A stretch of 64,000 bases of DNA from contig JAYQLX010000003.1 in NCBI GenBank assembly GCA_038143435.1, positions 354,438 to 418,437 of the forward strand, in the 5' to 3' direction. This stretch comes from UBA8337 sp038143435. Lineage in GTDB: Bacteria; Pseudomonadota; Alphaproteobacteria; RS24. The translations under genes were made by a program, and so were the position numbers. Every line of letters starts with the position of its first letter. Position 1 is the first letter of the stretch. Positions 37,712-47,232 of the stretch are shown one piece after another. The notes beneath the pieces are model-generated. The model did no database searches and had not been told where the DNA came from. It saw only the letters and a program-made list of their open reading frames with translations.

Positions 37712-38771
37712 GCCTTTATCGCTTACTTGCGTCCCATGCTCTTCACCCTGCCGCCCGAGACGGGCGCATGGGCTGACCTTGCGCGGGCTTAATCTGCTGG
37801 GCCGTTTCGGTGCGCCGCCGCAAGATGAAGCGATTTTGGCGCAACATATTATGGGGCTTGATTTCGCCAATCCTTTCGGCATGGCGGCGGGTTTTGACAA
37901 AGACGGCACAGCCATTGCCGGTGTCCATCGCATCGGTTTCGGTTTTGCCGAGATAGGCACGCTCACGCCCCTGCCGCAGCCCGGCAATCCAAGCCCGCGC
38001 GTGTTTCGTTTGCCGCAACACGGTGCGCTCATCAATAGCTTGGGCTTCAATAATCGCGGCCAAGCCGCAGCCTTGCAACGCTTGCAAAACACACGCCCTT
38101 TGGCGCGCCCGGTCGGGGTCAATATTGGTGCCAATAAGGAGGCGGAAGACCGCATTGCCGATTATGAGACAGGGGCGGCGCGGTTTGCCGATTGCGCCGA
38201 TTATCTGACCGTCAATATTTCGTCCCCCAATACGCCGGGCTTGCGTGATTTGCAAAGCGGTGAAGCGGCGGGCGAGATTATGCGCCGCGTGCGTGCCGCC
38301 GCGCCCGACATTCCGGTGCTGGTCAAAATAGCACCCGATATGCGTCATGAAGAGGCGATTGGCTTGGCCGAATTGGCACTGGCGGAAAATATTGACGGGC
38401 TGATTATCTCCAATACCACTTTGGCGCGCGATGGCGTGGCGGGCAGCACATATGCCGATGAGGCAGGCGGTGTATCGGGCGCGCCGCTTTTCGACGCGGC
38501 GACCGATATGTTGCGCGCCGTTTACCGCGCCGTTTGTCAGCCCAATGGTGGCAAGCTGACCCTTATCGGGGTCGGGGGCGTGTCGTCTGCGGCAGAGGCC
38601 TATGCCAAAATCCGCGCCGGTGCTTCTTTGGTGCAGCTTTATACCGGTCTGGTTTATGAAGGGCCGGGACTGGTAACCCGCATGAAACGCGATTTGGCGG
38701 CGCGCTTGCGCGCTGACGGTTTTGCCCATATTGAAGAAGCTATTGGAAGTGATGTGAAAGAGACAAAATGA
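37708..38771 (+). CDS. pyrD: Dihydroorotate dehydrogenase (quinone), class 2, frameshifted near start
   Basis: Membrane-associated FMN enzyme of pyrimidine synthesis passing electrons to quinone. The start MSLYRLL overlaps the DUF952 stop; a shift near 37745 leads to HGLTLRGLNLLGRFG, the N-terminal membrane helix region. The barrel reads FANPFGMAAGFDKDGTAIAG, GFGFAEIGTLTPLPQPGNPS, NSLGFNNRG, and NISSPNTPGLRDLQSG, with the catalytic Ser of class 2. IGVGGVSSAAEAYAKIRAGA and LVQLYTGLVYEGPGLV finish the FMN site. About 354 residues. Stop overlaps the arsC-like gene. Confidence 0.95.
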
Positions 38772-39115
38772 GCTTGAAGATTTATCACAATCCGCGCTGT
38801 TCGAAATCGCGCCAAGCGCTGGCCCTATTGACCGAGGCCGGGGCAGAATTCGACATTGTCGAATATTTGAAAACCGGCCTCTCTGTGGCGGAATTGGAAG
38901 ATTTGGCGACCAAAAGCGGCGGCGATGTGCGCGCCATAATGCGCACCGGCGAGGTGGTCTATAAAGAATTGCAATTGAAAAATGAATGCGATGACGCGGC
39001 GCTGATAAAGGCGATGGCCGAAAACCCGATTTTATTGGAGCGCCCTTTGGTGAGCGATGGTAAAACGGCTTTGGTTTGCCGTCCGCCCGAATTGGCCGCG
39101 CGATTTCTTGGCTGA
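38768..39115 (+). CDS. ArsC family reductase (arsenate reductase-like)
   Basis: A 115-residue glutaredoxin-coupled ArsC fold protein. MSLKIYHNPRCSKSRQALAL carries the catalytic Cys11, and IMRTGEVVYKELQLKN with ILLERPLVSDGKTALVCRPP supplies the conserved Arg residues (RTGE, ERP) for oxyanion binding. This is ArsC of the plasmid R773 type (glutathione/glutaredoxin dependent). No ars operon genes lie nearby, so a housekeeping reductase role is equally likely. The start overlaps pyrD by ATGA, so it is coupled to pyrimidine synthesis genes. Confidence 0.88.
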   Translation: MSLKIYHNPRCSKSRQALALLTEAGAEFDIVEYLKTGLSVAELEDLATKSGGDVRAIMRTGEVVYKELQLKNECDDAALIKAMAENPILLERPLVSDGKTALVCRPPELAARFLG

Positions 39116-39164
39116 TCATGTGCGACAGTTTGGTTTTCCTGCCCAATTGGCATAGGGTAGCGCC

Positions 39165-39803
39165 ATGAATATTGAGATTAGAAAAGTGCCGCCGAAAAAC
39201 GCTGACGGCAAGCGTGCCAGCAATCGGGCCAGCAATCGCGACGCGATTTTGCACGCGGCGCGCGCCGTATTTGCCGAGCTGGGTTATGGTGGCGCGACCG
39301 TGCGCGACATTATTCGCCGCACCGATTTGGCGACCGGCACGTTTTATAATTATTTCACCAATAAGGAAGACGTGTTTGAGGCACTGACGCGCGAAAGCGG
39401 CGAAGAATTGCGCGCGCTTTTATCAGCCGCGCGGCAAGAGGCCGATAATTTCGAGCAATTTATTGAAGCCAGCTATCTGACTTATTTCAGCTATTATGCT
39501 GAAAACCCCGAGACCTATCATTTGGTGCGCTCCAATCGCGGGCGCGATGGCGGCAATATTAATATGCGCGGGCCGCAAGTGACGGCCGGTTTGGCAGAAA
39601 TGCGGCAAGATATTGAGCGCGCCATGAAGCTCGGCATGATTCCGCAAAATGATGCGGCTTTGCTGACCGCCGCCATTGGCGGCGTCGCCTTTTCCATTCT
39701 CGATGAGATTATGCAGGGCGATAAGATTGACCCGCAAGGGGCGGCGCGATTTGCCACCAAGCTTTTTATGCGCGGCATTGACGGCGGCATTGACGGCGCG
39801 TGA
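39165..39803 (+). CDS. TetR/AcrR family transcriptional regulator
   Basis: A 212-residue regulator. The N-terminal helix-turn-helix reads RDAILHAARAVFAELGYGGA, TVRDIIRRTDLATGTFYNYF and TNKEDVFEALTRESG, the TetR signature. The C-terminal ligand-binding part is helical (FEQFIEASYLTYFSYYAENP). It is followed 38 bp downstream by a lipase-like hydrolase gene on the same strand, the most likely target or partner. No operator is obvious. Confidence 0.93.
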   Translation: MNIEIRKVPPKNADGKRASNRASNRDAILHAARAVFAELGYGGATVRDIIRRTDLATGTFYNYFTNKEDVFEALTRESGEELRALLSAARQEADNFEQFIEASYLTYFSYYAENPETYHLVRSNRGRDGGNINMRGPQVTAGLAEMRQDIERAMKLGMIPQNDAALLTAAIGGVAFSILDEIMQGDKIDPQGAARFATKLFMRGIDGGIDGA

Positions 39804-39841
39804 GATTAAATAGTCTAATTGCCTTCTGGGAGGCAATTCGG

Positions 39842-40885
39842 GTGAATGTTCAAAATCTAATTTTTAGTGCCTTGCGCCGCGCGCCGCGTCGGCTGGTGCG
39901 CCATATGGCCGGTCCGCCGATTGAGGTGGATGGTTTTGCAATGGACAGCAATATCCAAATATTGGCCAATTTGGCGGCCAAACGTGCCGCTGCGCAAAAT
40001 CATGAAACACCGAGCTTGGCGCAAATTCGTGAAGCGGGAAACGGCTTTGACGCCATCGCGCCGCGCCGTCGCCGAGTCAAAATCCGCGATGTCGAATTGC
40101 CGCTGGCCACGGCGACGCTGAAAGCGCGTATTTATGAGCCGAAGCGGGCCAGCGATACCGATCCGGGTATTCTGTTTTTCCATCAGGGCGGCTTGGTGAT
40201 CATGCACCATTTGACCGATGATTATTTCTGTTCGCTTTTGGCCGATGAATGTCGGGCCAAACTGATTACGCTGGATTATCGCCTATGCCCGGAACACGCT
40301 TTTCCTGCCGCCATTGAGGACGGCTTGGCGCTTTGGGATTATGTGCATGATAATGCGGAAAATCTGGGCATTGACCGCCGCCGTGTCGCGCTGGCCGGAG
40401 ACAGCGCCGGTGGCCTCATCGCCTCCGTCATGTGTCAGCTATTGCGCGATAAGGCGAAGCTTGAAAAAATCGCCCAACCGGCGGCGCAATTGCTGATTTA
40501 TCCCTGGGTCAGCACCGACATAACGGCCGGTGGCTCGATGGAGAGCTGCGCCGACATGTTTCCGCTCTCGAAAGCGACAATGGAAATGTTCAACGCCAAT
40601 GTGTTTCCCGACGGCAAGGGGATAGACCATGCCTGGGCCAATCCGCTGCATAATGAAAATTTGCAAAAATTGCCGCCTGCCATTATCGCCACGGCGGGGT
40701 TTGACCCGATACGCGATCAAGGCAATGAATATGCTGAAGCGTTAAGTGCGGTCGGCAATCAGGTGACGCATTATTGTTTTGGTGAATTGACGCATAGTTT
40801 TTTATGCCTGTGCCGTGTCTCCCATGCGGCCGAGGCGGCGAGCGTGCAATTGGCCCGCGACTTGGCAGCGCATTTGGGCAGATAG
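39842..40885 (+). CDS. Alpha/beta hydrolase of the hormone-sensitive lipase (HSL) type
   Basis: A 347-residue esterase. GILFFHQGGLVIMHHLTDDY is the oxyanion-hole region, usually HGGG, here HQGG. The nucleophile elbow ALAGDSAGGLIASVMCQL, the region PAAQLLIYPWVSTD, and ATAGFDPIRDQGNEYAEALS with GELTHSFLCLC give Ser, Asp and His. HSL-type enzymes hydrolyse short acyl esters. The GTG at 39842 is chosen because GGGAGG sits 8 bases before it, whereas the frame opens earlier within the TetR gene end. Likely controlled by the upstream TetR regulator. Confidence 0.85.
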   Translation: MNVQNLIFSALRRAPRRLVRHMAGPPIEVDGFAMDSNIQILANLAAKRAAAQNHETPSLAQIREAGNGFDAIAPRRRRVKIRDVELPLATATLKARIYEPKRASDTDPGILFFHQGGLVIMHHLTDDYFCSLLADECRAKLITLDYRLCPEHAFPAAIEDGLALWDYVHDNAENLGIDRRRVALAGDSAGGLIASVMCQLLRDKAKLEKIAQPAAQLLIYPWVSTDITAGGSMESCADMFPLSKATMEMFNANVFPDGKGIDHAWANPLHNENLQKLPPAIIATAGFDPIRDQGNEYAEALSAVGNQVTHYCFGELTHSFLCLCRVSHAAEAASVQLARDLAAHLGR

Positions 40886-40921
40886 TTTCCCGCACTTGTT
40901 CTCAAGGCTTATAGTCAGCCT

Positions 40922-43434
40922 ATGGTCGACACGCAAAAACTCTTGCCGCAATTTGATGCATGGTTTCGCGCCCGCGATTGGCAGCCGCGCGCCCATCAGA
41001 CGGCGTTTTGGCAGGCCGCGCGGGGTGGGCATGATGCGTTGTTGATTGCCCCGACCGGCGGCGGCAAGACGCTGGCCGGATTTATGCCGAGCCTCGAAAA
41101 GCTGGTCGCAAATGGCTCAACCGGCAAATTGCACACTTTATATATGTCGCCGCTAAAGGCCCTGGCTGTCGATATTCAGCGCAATCTGATGCAGCCGGTT
41201 GAGGAATTGGCGCTTGATATTACGATTGAGACGCGCAGTGGTGATACACCGCAAAATCGCAAAACCCGTCAAAAGCAAAACCCGCCCGATATTTTGCTGA
41301 CCACGCCCGAGCAATTGGCGCTGATGCTGAGCTGGCCCGAAGCGGATGATTATTTTGCTGCGCTCGACACGATTATTATCGATGAGCTACACGCGCTGGC
41401 CCCCAATAAGCGCGGCGATTTGCTGGCGCTGGGCTTGGCGCGGCTGGCCCGTCTGGCACCCAAAGCCAAACGCCTCGGCCTGTCGGCAACCGTGGCCGAC
41501 AAACAAGCTTTGCGGCGCTTTTTGACACCGCAAGATAGTGGCATGGAAGAAGCCATATTGATTGAAGGCAAGCCCGGTGCGCCGCCCGCCTTGTCGATAT
41601 TGGACACGCAAGAGCGCTTGCCCTGGGGCAGCCATACCGCGCGCCATGCTATGGCCGATGTGTTGGCCGCCATTGCCACAGCCGATACGGCCCTGGTTTT
41701 CGTCAATACGCGCTCGCAAGCGGAAATGGTGTTTCGCGAATTATGGGCGTTGAATGACAGCGGTTTGGAAATTGCTTTGCATCATGGCTCATTGGCCCCT
41801 GAACGCCGCCGCAAAGTGGAAGCGGCAATGGCAGCAGGGCAATTGCGCGCCGTTGTCTGCACCTCAACGCTTGATTTGGGCATTGATTGGGGGGCGGTTG
41901 ATTTGGTCATTCATGTCGGTGCCCCGAAAGGCGCAAGCCGTTTGGCGCAGCGTATCGGTCGCGCCAATCACCGCTTTGACGAGGCTTCAGCCGCCCTATT
42001 GGTTCCGTCCAACCGTTTTGAAGTGTTGGAATGCAAAGCGGCGCGGGAAAGCGTGGCGGCCGGTGAGCAAGACGGCACGATGATGCGCGCAGGCGGGCTT
42101 GATGTATTGGCGCAGCATATTTTCGGCACGGCGTGCCATGCGCCGTTTGACCCTGACCGGCTCTATGAAGAAGTGTGCCGCGCCGCGCCCTATCATGATT
42201 TGCCGCGCGCGGTTTTTGACCGCATTGTGGATTTTGTCGCGACTGGCGGCTATGCGCTCAAAACCTATGATCGCTATGCCCGTTTGCGACAAGAAAAAGA
42301 CGGCAGCTATCGGCTGGCGCACCCGCGTTTGGCGACACGCTATCGCATGAATGTCGGCACGATTGTCGAAGCGCCGATGTTGAAAGTGCGACTGACGCGC
42401 CCGAAAAAGGTAAGCGACCGTTAAGCGGCGGGCGTATTTTGGGCGAGATGGAAGAATATTTTTTGACCGCGCTCGCGCCCGGCGACACATTCGTTTTTGC
42501 CGGTGAAACCTTGCGGCTGGAAGCGGTGCGCGATACCGAGGCGCTGGTGTCGCGCGCTTATCATGCCGACCCGAAAGTGCCGACCTATCAAGGCGGCAAA
42601 TTTCCCATCTCCACCCATTTGGCCGAACGCGTGCGCGCCATGCTGTCTGACCCGAAAAGCTGGCGTGATTTGCCGCCGCAAGTGGCGCAATGGTTGACCA
42701 TGCAGCAGGAATTTTCGGCCCTGCCCAAAAAAGACACGCTGCTGGTCGAAAGTTTTGCCCGCGGCGCGCGCTATTATATGACAGCCTATCCGTTTGAGGG
42801 GCGCTTGGCGCATCAAACATTGGGCATGTTGCTGACGCGGCGCATGGAGCGCATGGGCGCGCGGCCAATGGGTTTTGTCGCCAATGATTACGGGCTGGCC
42901 GTATGGGGCTTGCGCGATATCGGGCTGATGGTCGCGCAAGAAAAGCTGACGCTGGAGGCGCTGTTTGCGCAAGATATGCTGGGCGATGATTTGGAAGCCT
43001 GGCTCGATGAATCGGCGCTCATGAAACGCACGTTTCGCGATTGCGCGATGATTTCCGGCCTGATTGAGAAAAACATGCCGGGGCATGAAAAGACCGGTCG
43101 CCAAGTGACGTTTTCGGCCGATTTGATTTTCGATGTGTTGCGCAGCCATGAGCCCGACCATATTCTCTTGCAAGCGGCGCGCGCTGATGCGGCCACCGGC
43201 TTGCTCGATATCGGTCGGCTCGGTGATATGCTGGCACGTATTGACGGCAAGTTGATGCTGAAACGGCTGAGCCATATTTCGCCGCTTGCCGTGCCGCTTT
43301 TGATGGAAATGGGCAAGGAGCCGGTGCGCGGCGCGGCTGATGATGAATTGCTGGGCGAAGCGGCAAGCCGCCATGATGATTTGGTGCGCGAAGCGACGCA
43401 AGGTTTGGGGGCCGGTCGTGTCGAGGCACTATGA
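40922..43434 (+). CDS. Ligase-associated DNA damage response DEXH box helicase, frameshifted
   Basis: An Lhr-type helicase of about 837 residues. Motif I is LLIAPTGGGKTLAGFMPSLE, then YMSPLKALAVDIQRNLMQPV, DILLTTPEQLALMLSWPEAD, DEXH-type IIIDELHALAPNKRGDL, LGLSATVADKQ, and in the second RecA domain VVCTSTLDLGIDWGAVDLVI and AQRIGRANHRFDEASAALLV. The frame changes near 42424 and the C-terminal Lhr core continues KVPTYQGGKFPISTHLAERV. With pdeM, which overlaps it, and an ATP-dependent DNA ligase usually nearby, it forms a DNA repair cassette; the ligase is not in this window. Confidence 0.92.
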
Positions 43435-44132
43435 GTTCGTCATAAATGGCGTAAAGCTGATTGCCGATGTGTCGGGCGCGCTCTACCGGCCCGATAAGAA
43501 CATGCTGATTGTCGCCGATTTGCATTTTGAAAAAGCCTCGGCCTTTGCCGCGCGCGGCGTGGCTCTGCCCCCCTATGATACGGCCGCGACATTGCAACGT
43601 TTGGCGGCGGCGTTTGACCAATTCAAACCGCGATCCTTTGTCTCATTGGGTGACGCGTTTCACAATGATGATTGGCCAAGCCGTATGACGCCCGCCGACC
43701 GCGCAGAATTGGCGCGCCTCACCGGCGCGGTAGAGACGGTATGGGTGACCGGCAATCATGATCCGACACCGCCCATCGGTTTGCCCGGCGCGGCAATGGA
43801 GATATTTCGTGATGCCAATTTGGTTATGCGCCATGAGCCAATGGTGCGCGGTGCGGGCTTTGAGGCCGGTGAATTGGCCGGCCATTTGCACCCATGCGCC
43901 AAGCTGCGCCAGCGTGGGCGTAATTTGCGCCGCCGCTGTTTTGTGCATGATGCCGCGCGCGCCATTTTACCGGCTTTCGGGGCTTTGACCGGCAGTCTCA
44001 ATGTGCGTGATTTGGCTTTTGACGGGCTGTTTGACGGAGGCAGATTATCAAGCGGTTTTGGTCGGTGCGGCGCGGCTCGCCGCCATTCAGCCGAACCGGC
44101 TCCTGCCGGACCGCGCGCGGGGGCCGCGTTAA
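43431..44132 (+). CDS. pdeM: Ligase-associated DNA damage response endonuclease PdeM, frameshifted at both ends
   Basis: A calcineurin-like phosphoesterase of about 230 residues. The ATG at 43431 overlaps the helicase stop; adding one T near 43435 gives MSFVINGVKLIADVSGALYR in the main frame. Metal-binding motifs are IVADLHFEKA, VSLGDAFHNDDW, TGNHDPTPP and GHLHPCAKLR. A further shift near 44036 restores the end ADYQAVLVGAARLAAIQPNR...LLPDRARG and stop at 44132. The name follows the bacterial Lhr/LigD-associated operon; experimentally, such proteins cleave damaged DNA. The 3' end meets the convergent DUF3429 gene with 4 bp overlap. Confidence 0.9.
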
Positions 44133-44599
44133 TGGGTCAGCACATGCACCAATAGGGAGGTCATGGAAAGCGCCGCAATAATGGTCAGCAAAAGCCGCAA
44201 TGGGGCATACCAATCGGCCAAGCGGTTTTGCTGGACGGCGTTTAAATCAAGCACGCCCTGCGCGACAAATAAAACAATCAGCAAGGTAAAGGCTTGCGGC
44301 AAGGGCAGCATGAAAGCGACCAGCGCCATCAGCGTCGGCATAATGGCGAGGATGAGCTGGCGCGGCAAATGGGCCGCTTGATTATTTTGCATCGCCGCTC
44401 CCCAACGCACCCCGCCCAAAAATGCCGCAATCAGACAGCCATAGGCCAGCACGATGAGCGGCAGGGCGAAACGAATATCGCCAAGCACGTTGAGCCATAC
44501 GCCAATGCCGCCGCTGACAAAAGGAATGAGACCGGCCAGACCGAGCCATAAAGCGGTGCGCGGCACAGCGGCCAATCGGTCACGAAAATTTTTCATCAT
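44129..44599 (-). CDS. DUF3429 domain-containing membrane protein
   Basis: A 156-residue protein with four transmembrane helices: LWLGLAGLIPFVSGGIGVWL, FALPLIVLAYGCLIAAFLGG, LILAIMPTLMALVAFMLPLP and a fourth near the C-terminus. VRWGAAMQN after helix 2 is conserved in DUF3429. Function unknown. It starts immediately after the ccdA stop with no gap, so it belongs to the TauE-TIGR02186-CcdA transcript. Confidence 0.85.
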   Translation of the reverse strand: MMKNFRDRLAAVPRTALWLGLAGLIPFVSGGIGVWLNVLGDIRFALPLIVLAYGCLIAAFLGGVRWGAAMQNNQAAHLPRQLILAIMPTLMALVAFMLPLPQAFTLLIVLFVAQGVLDLNAVQQNRLADWYAPLRLLLTIIAALSMTSLLVHVLTH

Positions 44600-45352
44600 T
44601 TATCCGAGTGTCGCCATGAAGGGAAACCAGTCGAGCAGATAAGAGGCAATGCTTTGCAGGCTGCCTGCCATAATCAGCGCGCCGGTCACCACCAATAGGC
44701 CACCGGCCCCGCGCGTTATCCAAACCATATGGGCTTTAATCTTTTGGCTGGCGGCGAGAAACCGCCCGACGCCGAGGGCGGCAAGGATAAACGGCAGGCC
44801 AAGACCGGCCGCATAAACGGCCAGCAAACTGACCCCTTCGCCGAGACTGTCGCGCGCCGCCGCCAGCGCCAAAATCGTTGCCAATATCGGCCCGATGCAC
44901 GGCGTCCAGCCAAAGGCAAAAGCCAGCCCCATAATAAAAGCGGCGACAAGCGGCGCGCGCGATTGGCGCACCGTCATATTGTCTTGCAAGCGTGCCTCGC
45001 GCGCCAGAAGTGGGATATGCACCAGTTCGGCGACATGCAGGCCGAGAATGATAATCGCCCCGCCGGCCAGATAAGCCAGTTCGGTTTGATAGGCCAGCAG
45101 TAAAGGATTTATCGCTGCTGCGCCCGCGCCTAGAGCGATAAAGACGGCAGAAAAACCGCCGACAAAAGCCAGCGCGCCGGGCAAAATACGCTGTGTCGCT
45201 TGGCCTTTTTCTTCCAATGCGCTCAATTCTGAAAATTGCAAGCCGGCGGCAAAACATAAATAGCCGGGCACAAGCGGCAAGACGCAAGGCGAGAGGAAAC
45301 TCAGCGCTCCGCCGAAAAATGCCGCAAAGGCCGAAGCCATAAATCCATCCAT
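44600..45352 (-). CDS. ccdA: Cytochrome c biogenesis/thiol-disulfide transporter CcdA family protein
   Basis: A 250-residue membrane protein with six helices. Redox cysteines Cys23 and Cys33 sit in FLSPCVLPLVPGYLCFAAGL and Cys152 in FGWTPCIGPILATILALAAA; the paired CP motifs on helices 1 and 4 define CcdA, which moves reducing equivalents from cytosolic thioredoxin to the periplasm. It is unusually placed: its start overlaps the stop of the TIGR02186 gene (TAATG) and no thioredoxin-like or cytochrome assembly gene is adjacent, so its periplasmic partner is unknown. Confidence 0.9.
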   Translation of the reverse strand: MDGFMASAFAAFFGGALSFLSPCVLPLVPGYLCFAAGLQFSELSALEEKGQATQRILPGALAFVGGFSAVFIALGAGAAAINPLLLAYQTELAYLAGGAIIILGLHVAELVHIPLLAREARLQDNMTVRQSRAPLVAAFIMGLAFAFGWTPCIGPILATILALAAARDSLGEGVSLLAVYAAGLGLPFILAALGVGRFLAASQKIKAHMVWITRGAGGLLVVTGALIMAGSLQSIASYLLDWFPFMATLG

Positions 45353-46119
45353 TAGCGCCGCCTGAAAATAGCTGCTACACCCCAGCCCATAAATACCGCC
45401 AAAGCGACACCTGACAGGCCATAAAGCAGCGATTGATTATGCGCCGCTTCTCCCAATATGTGTCCCGCGCCGACAATATCAACCGGCAATTCGCCGGTGC
45501 GATAGCCGACAACGCGGCCGTTTTTGAAAGCGAAAAACTCAGTCACATAGCGCCCGACCGGCATGCCGGCAGGCAATTTAATCTCGGCGCGAAACAAGCG
45601 GTCATCGATAATTTCGACCGCTTGCGCGTTTTCGTCAAACAGCGCATCGGCCGTTTTCAGCCGCACAAAAGCCTGCAGCGCCTCTTGTTTTTCGCGCGCG
45701 CCGGCCGTGCCGGAAAGCAGCGCCGCGTCCAATTGCGCGGCCCCGATATTCAATTGCCGCCGCTCTTCAGCCGGTGCCAAATCGGATAAGGGGGCGGAAC
45801 TGACAGTGGCCAAAAAGCCCGGCAAGGGGCCCATGCGATAGGCTTGCTGATTGACCCATATGCCGAAGCTTTTTTGTTTTTTGCGCAAAGTGACGCTCTC
45901 GCCGGGGCCGCGCAACACGACGACCACGCCATCGACCGGCCCGTGCGGTGTCGGGTCAATGGCCCCGAACAGCAATAGCGTTTCGCCGGTAAAATCGCCG
46001 CGAATGGATATTTGGTCTTTTGACAAATCAGTGACCAGCACATTGGCTTGCGCCACGGGTGCCGTCAGTGTCATCAGGGCCATCAGGGCGAGGCTGAAAA
46101 AAGTGGCGCGGCGCGTCAT
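45352..46119 (-). CDS. TIGR02186 family exported membrane-anchored protein
   Basis: A 255-residue protein with signal peptide (LMTLTAPVAQANVLVTDLSK), a beta-rich domain with DQISIRGDFTGETLLLFGAI and VVVVLRGPGESVTLRKKQKS, and a C-terminal helix SGVALAVFMGWGVAAIFRRR. This matches TIGR02186, a family found almost only in alphaproteobacteria beside TauE/SafE permeases. It contains no cysteine, so it is not itself a disulfide partner of the CcdA encoded next. The function is unknown. The start overlaps the TauE stop by ATGA. Confidence 0.85.
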   Translation of the reverse strand: MTRRATFFSLALMALMTLTAPVAQANVLVTDLSKDQISIRGDFTGETLLLFGAIDPTPHGPVDGVVVVLRGPGESVTLRKKQKSFGIWVNQQAYRMGPLPGFLATVSSAPLSDLAPAEERRQLNIGAAQLDAALLSGTAGAREKQEALQAFVRLKTADALFDENAQAVEIIDDRLFRAEIKLPAGMPVGRYVTEFFAFKNGRVVGYRTGELPVDIVGAGHILGEAAHNQSLLYGLSGVALAVFMGWGVAAIFRRR

Positions 46120-47054
46120 GGCGCATCTCCCGAAAGCGATGACATGGCGGAAATGGAATATAGCTCTTGCGGCTCGACCACCAAATCGAACAAAAGCCGC
46201 GCCCCGACCGCCAGCACAATCAGCGCCAAAAGGGCGCGCAATTGTTCGCCCTGCAGCCGTTGACCGACATAGGCCCCGATTTGCGCGCCAATGACCCCGC
46301 CAATCATCAGCAAGACGGCGAGCACAATATCCAAAGTCTGGTTTTCCACCGCGTGAAACACCGTCACTGAGGCGGTGACGAAAATGATTTGAAACAGCGA
46401 GGTGCCGATAACGACATTGGTCGGCATGCGCAAAATATAAATCATTGCCGGCACCATAATAAACCCGCCGCCAACCCCCATAATGGCAGACATCATGCCG
46501 ACGAAAAATCCGATAATGATCGGCGGAATGACGCTGATATATAGCTTGGAGCGGCGAAAGCGCATGCGAAAAGGCAGGCCCAATATCCAACTATGCTGGC
46601 CGGGGCGACGCGCCCGCACCGGATTGCCGAGGCGGCGCGCATTCAATGCCTGAATGCTCTCGCGCAGCATGAGCAAGCCAATGACCGATAAAAACAGCAC
46701 ATAAGACAGCGAGATGAGCAAATCGACTTGCCCTTGCGCGCGCAAGGCTTTGAAAATTTGCACGCCGCTATAAGAACCGACCAAACCACCGGCCATTAAA
46801 ATCAACCCCATTGGCATATCAATGGCGCGGCGCTGCCAATAGGCGAGGCCGCCGGAAACCGAAGAGGCGACAATTTGATTGGCTTCGCTGGCCACCGCCA
46901 CGGCGGGCGGCACGCCGATGAAAATCAGCAAAGGCGTCATCAAAAAACCGCCGCCGACACCAAACATGCCCGACATGAAGCCGACCAAACCGCCCATGCC
47001 GATAAGGGTCATGATATGGGCACTCATTTCTGCAATCGGCAGATAGATTTGCAT
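46116..47054 (-). CDS. Sulfite exporter TauE/SafE family protein
   Basis: A 312-residue permease with eight helices in two repeats: GMGGLVGFMSGMFGVGGGFL, with LIFIGVPPAVAVASEANQIV, and the second repeat GFFVGMMSAIMGVGGGFIMV with YILRMPTNVVIGTSLFQIIF. The GxGGG motifs define TauE/SafE anion exporters (sulfite, sulfoacetate or others). The start at 47054 is chosen because the upstream frame lacks conserved sequence. It is the first gene of the coupled TauE-TIGR02186-CcdA-DUF3429 operon. Confidence 0.88.
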   Translation of the reverse strand: MQIYLPIAEMSAHIMTLIGMGGLVGFMSGMFGVGGGFLMTPLLIFIGVPPAVAVASEANQIVASSVSGGLAYWQRRAIDMPMGLILMAGGLVGSYSGVQIFKALRAQGQVDLLISLSYVLFLSVIGLLMLRESIQALNARRLGNPVRARRPGQHSWILGLPFRMRFRRSKLYISVIPPIIIGFFVGMMSAIMGVGGGFIMVPAMIYILRMPTNVVIGTSLFQIIFVTASVTVFHAVENQTLDIVLAVLLMIGGVIGAQIGAYVGQRLQGEQLRALLALIVLAVGARLLFDLVVEPQELYSISAMSSLSGDAP

Positions 47055-47232
47055 GCGACCGCGCCTTTCACAGTTCAGAAACGCTAGCTCGTCCCGCCCT
47101 AGCATATTATCGGCTTTTTGCCTAGCAAACCGCCCTGTAGCGCGCCAAAGAGCCGGAATTTGCAACCCAAAAGAGCCATCGGCTTGCCTTTTTACCAATG
47201 CGACGCATATTGCCCGCAAAGAAGGAAACTTT

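Noticed and set aside
38768..39115. Arsenic resistance operon
   Set aside because: Only an ArsC-fold gene is present, coupled to pyrD; no arsB, arsR or acr3 nearby.
37743..39254. A 503-codon minus-strand frame across pyrD and arsC
   Set aside because: Antisense shadow of conserved genes; composition is not protein-like and no start signal exists.
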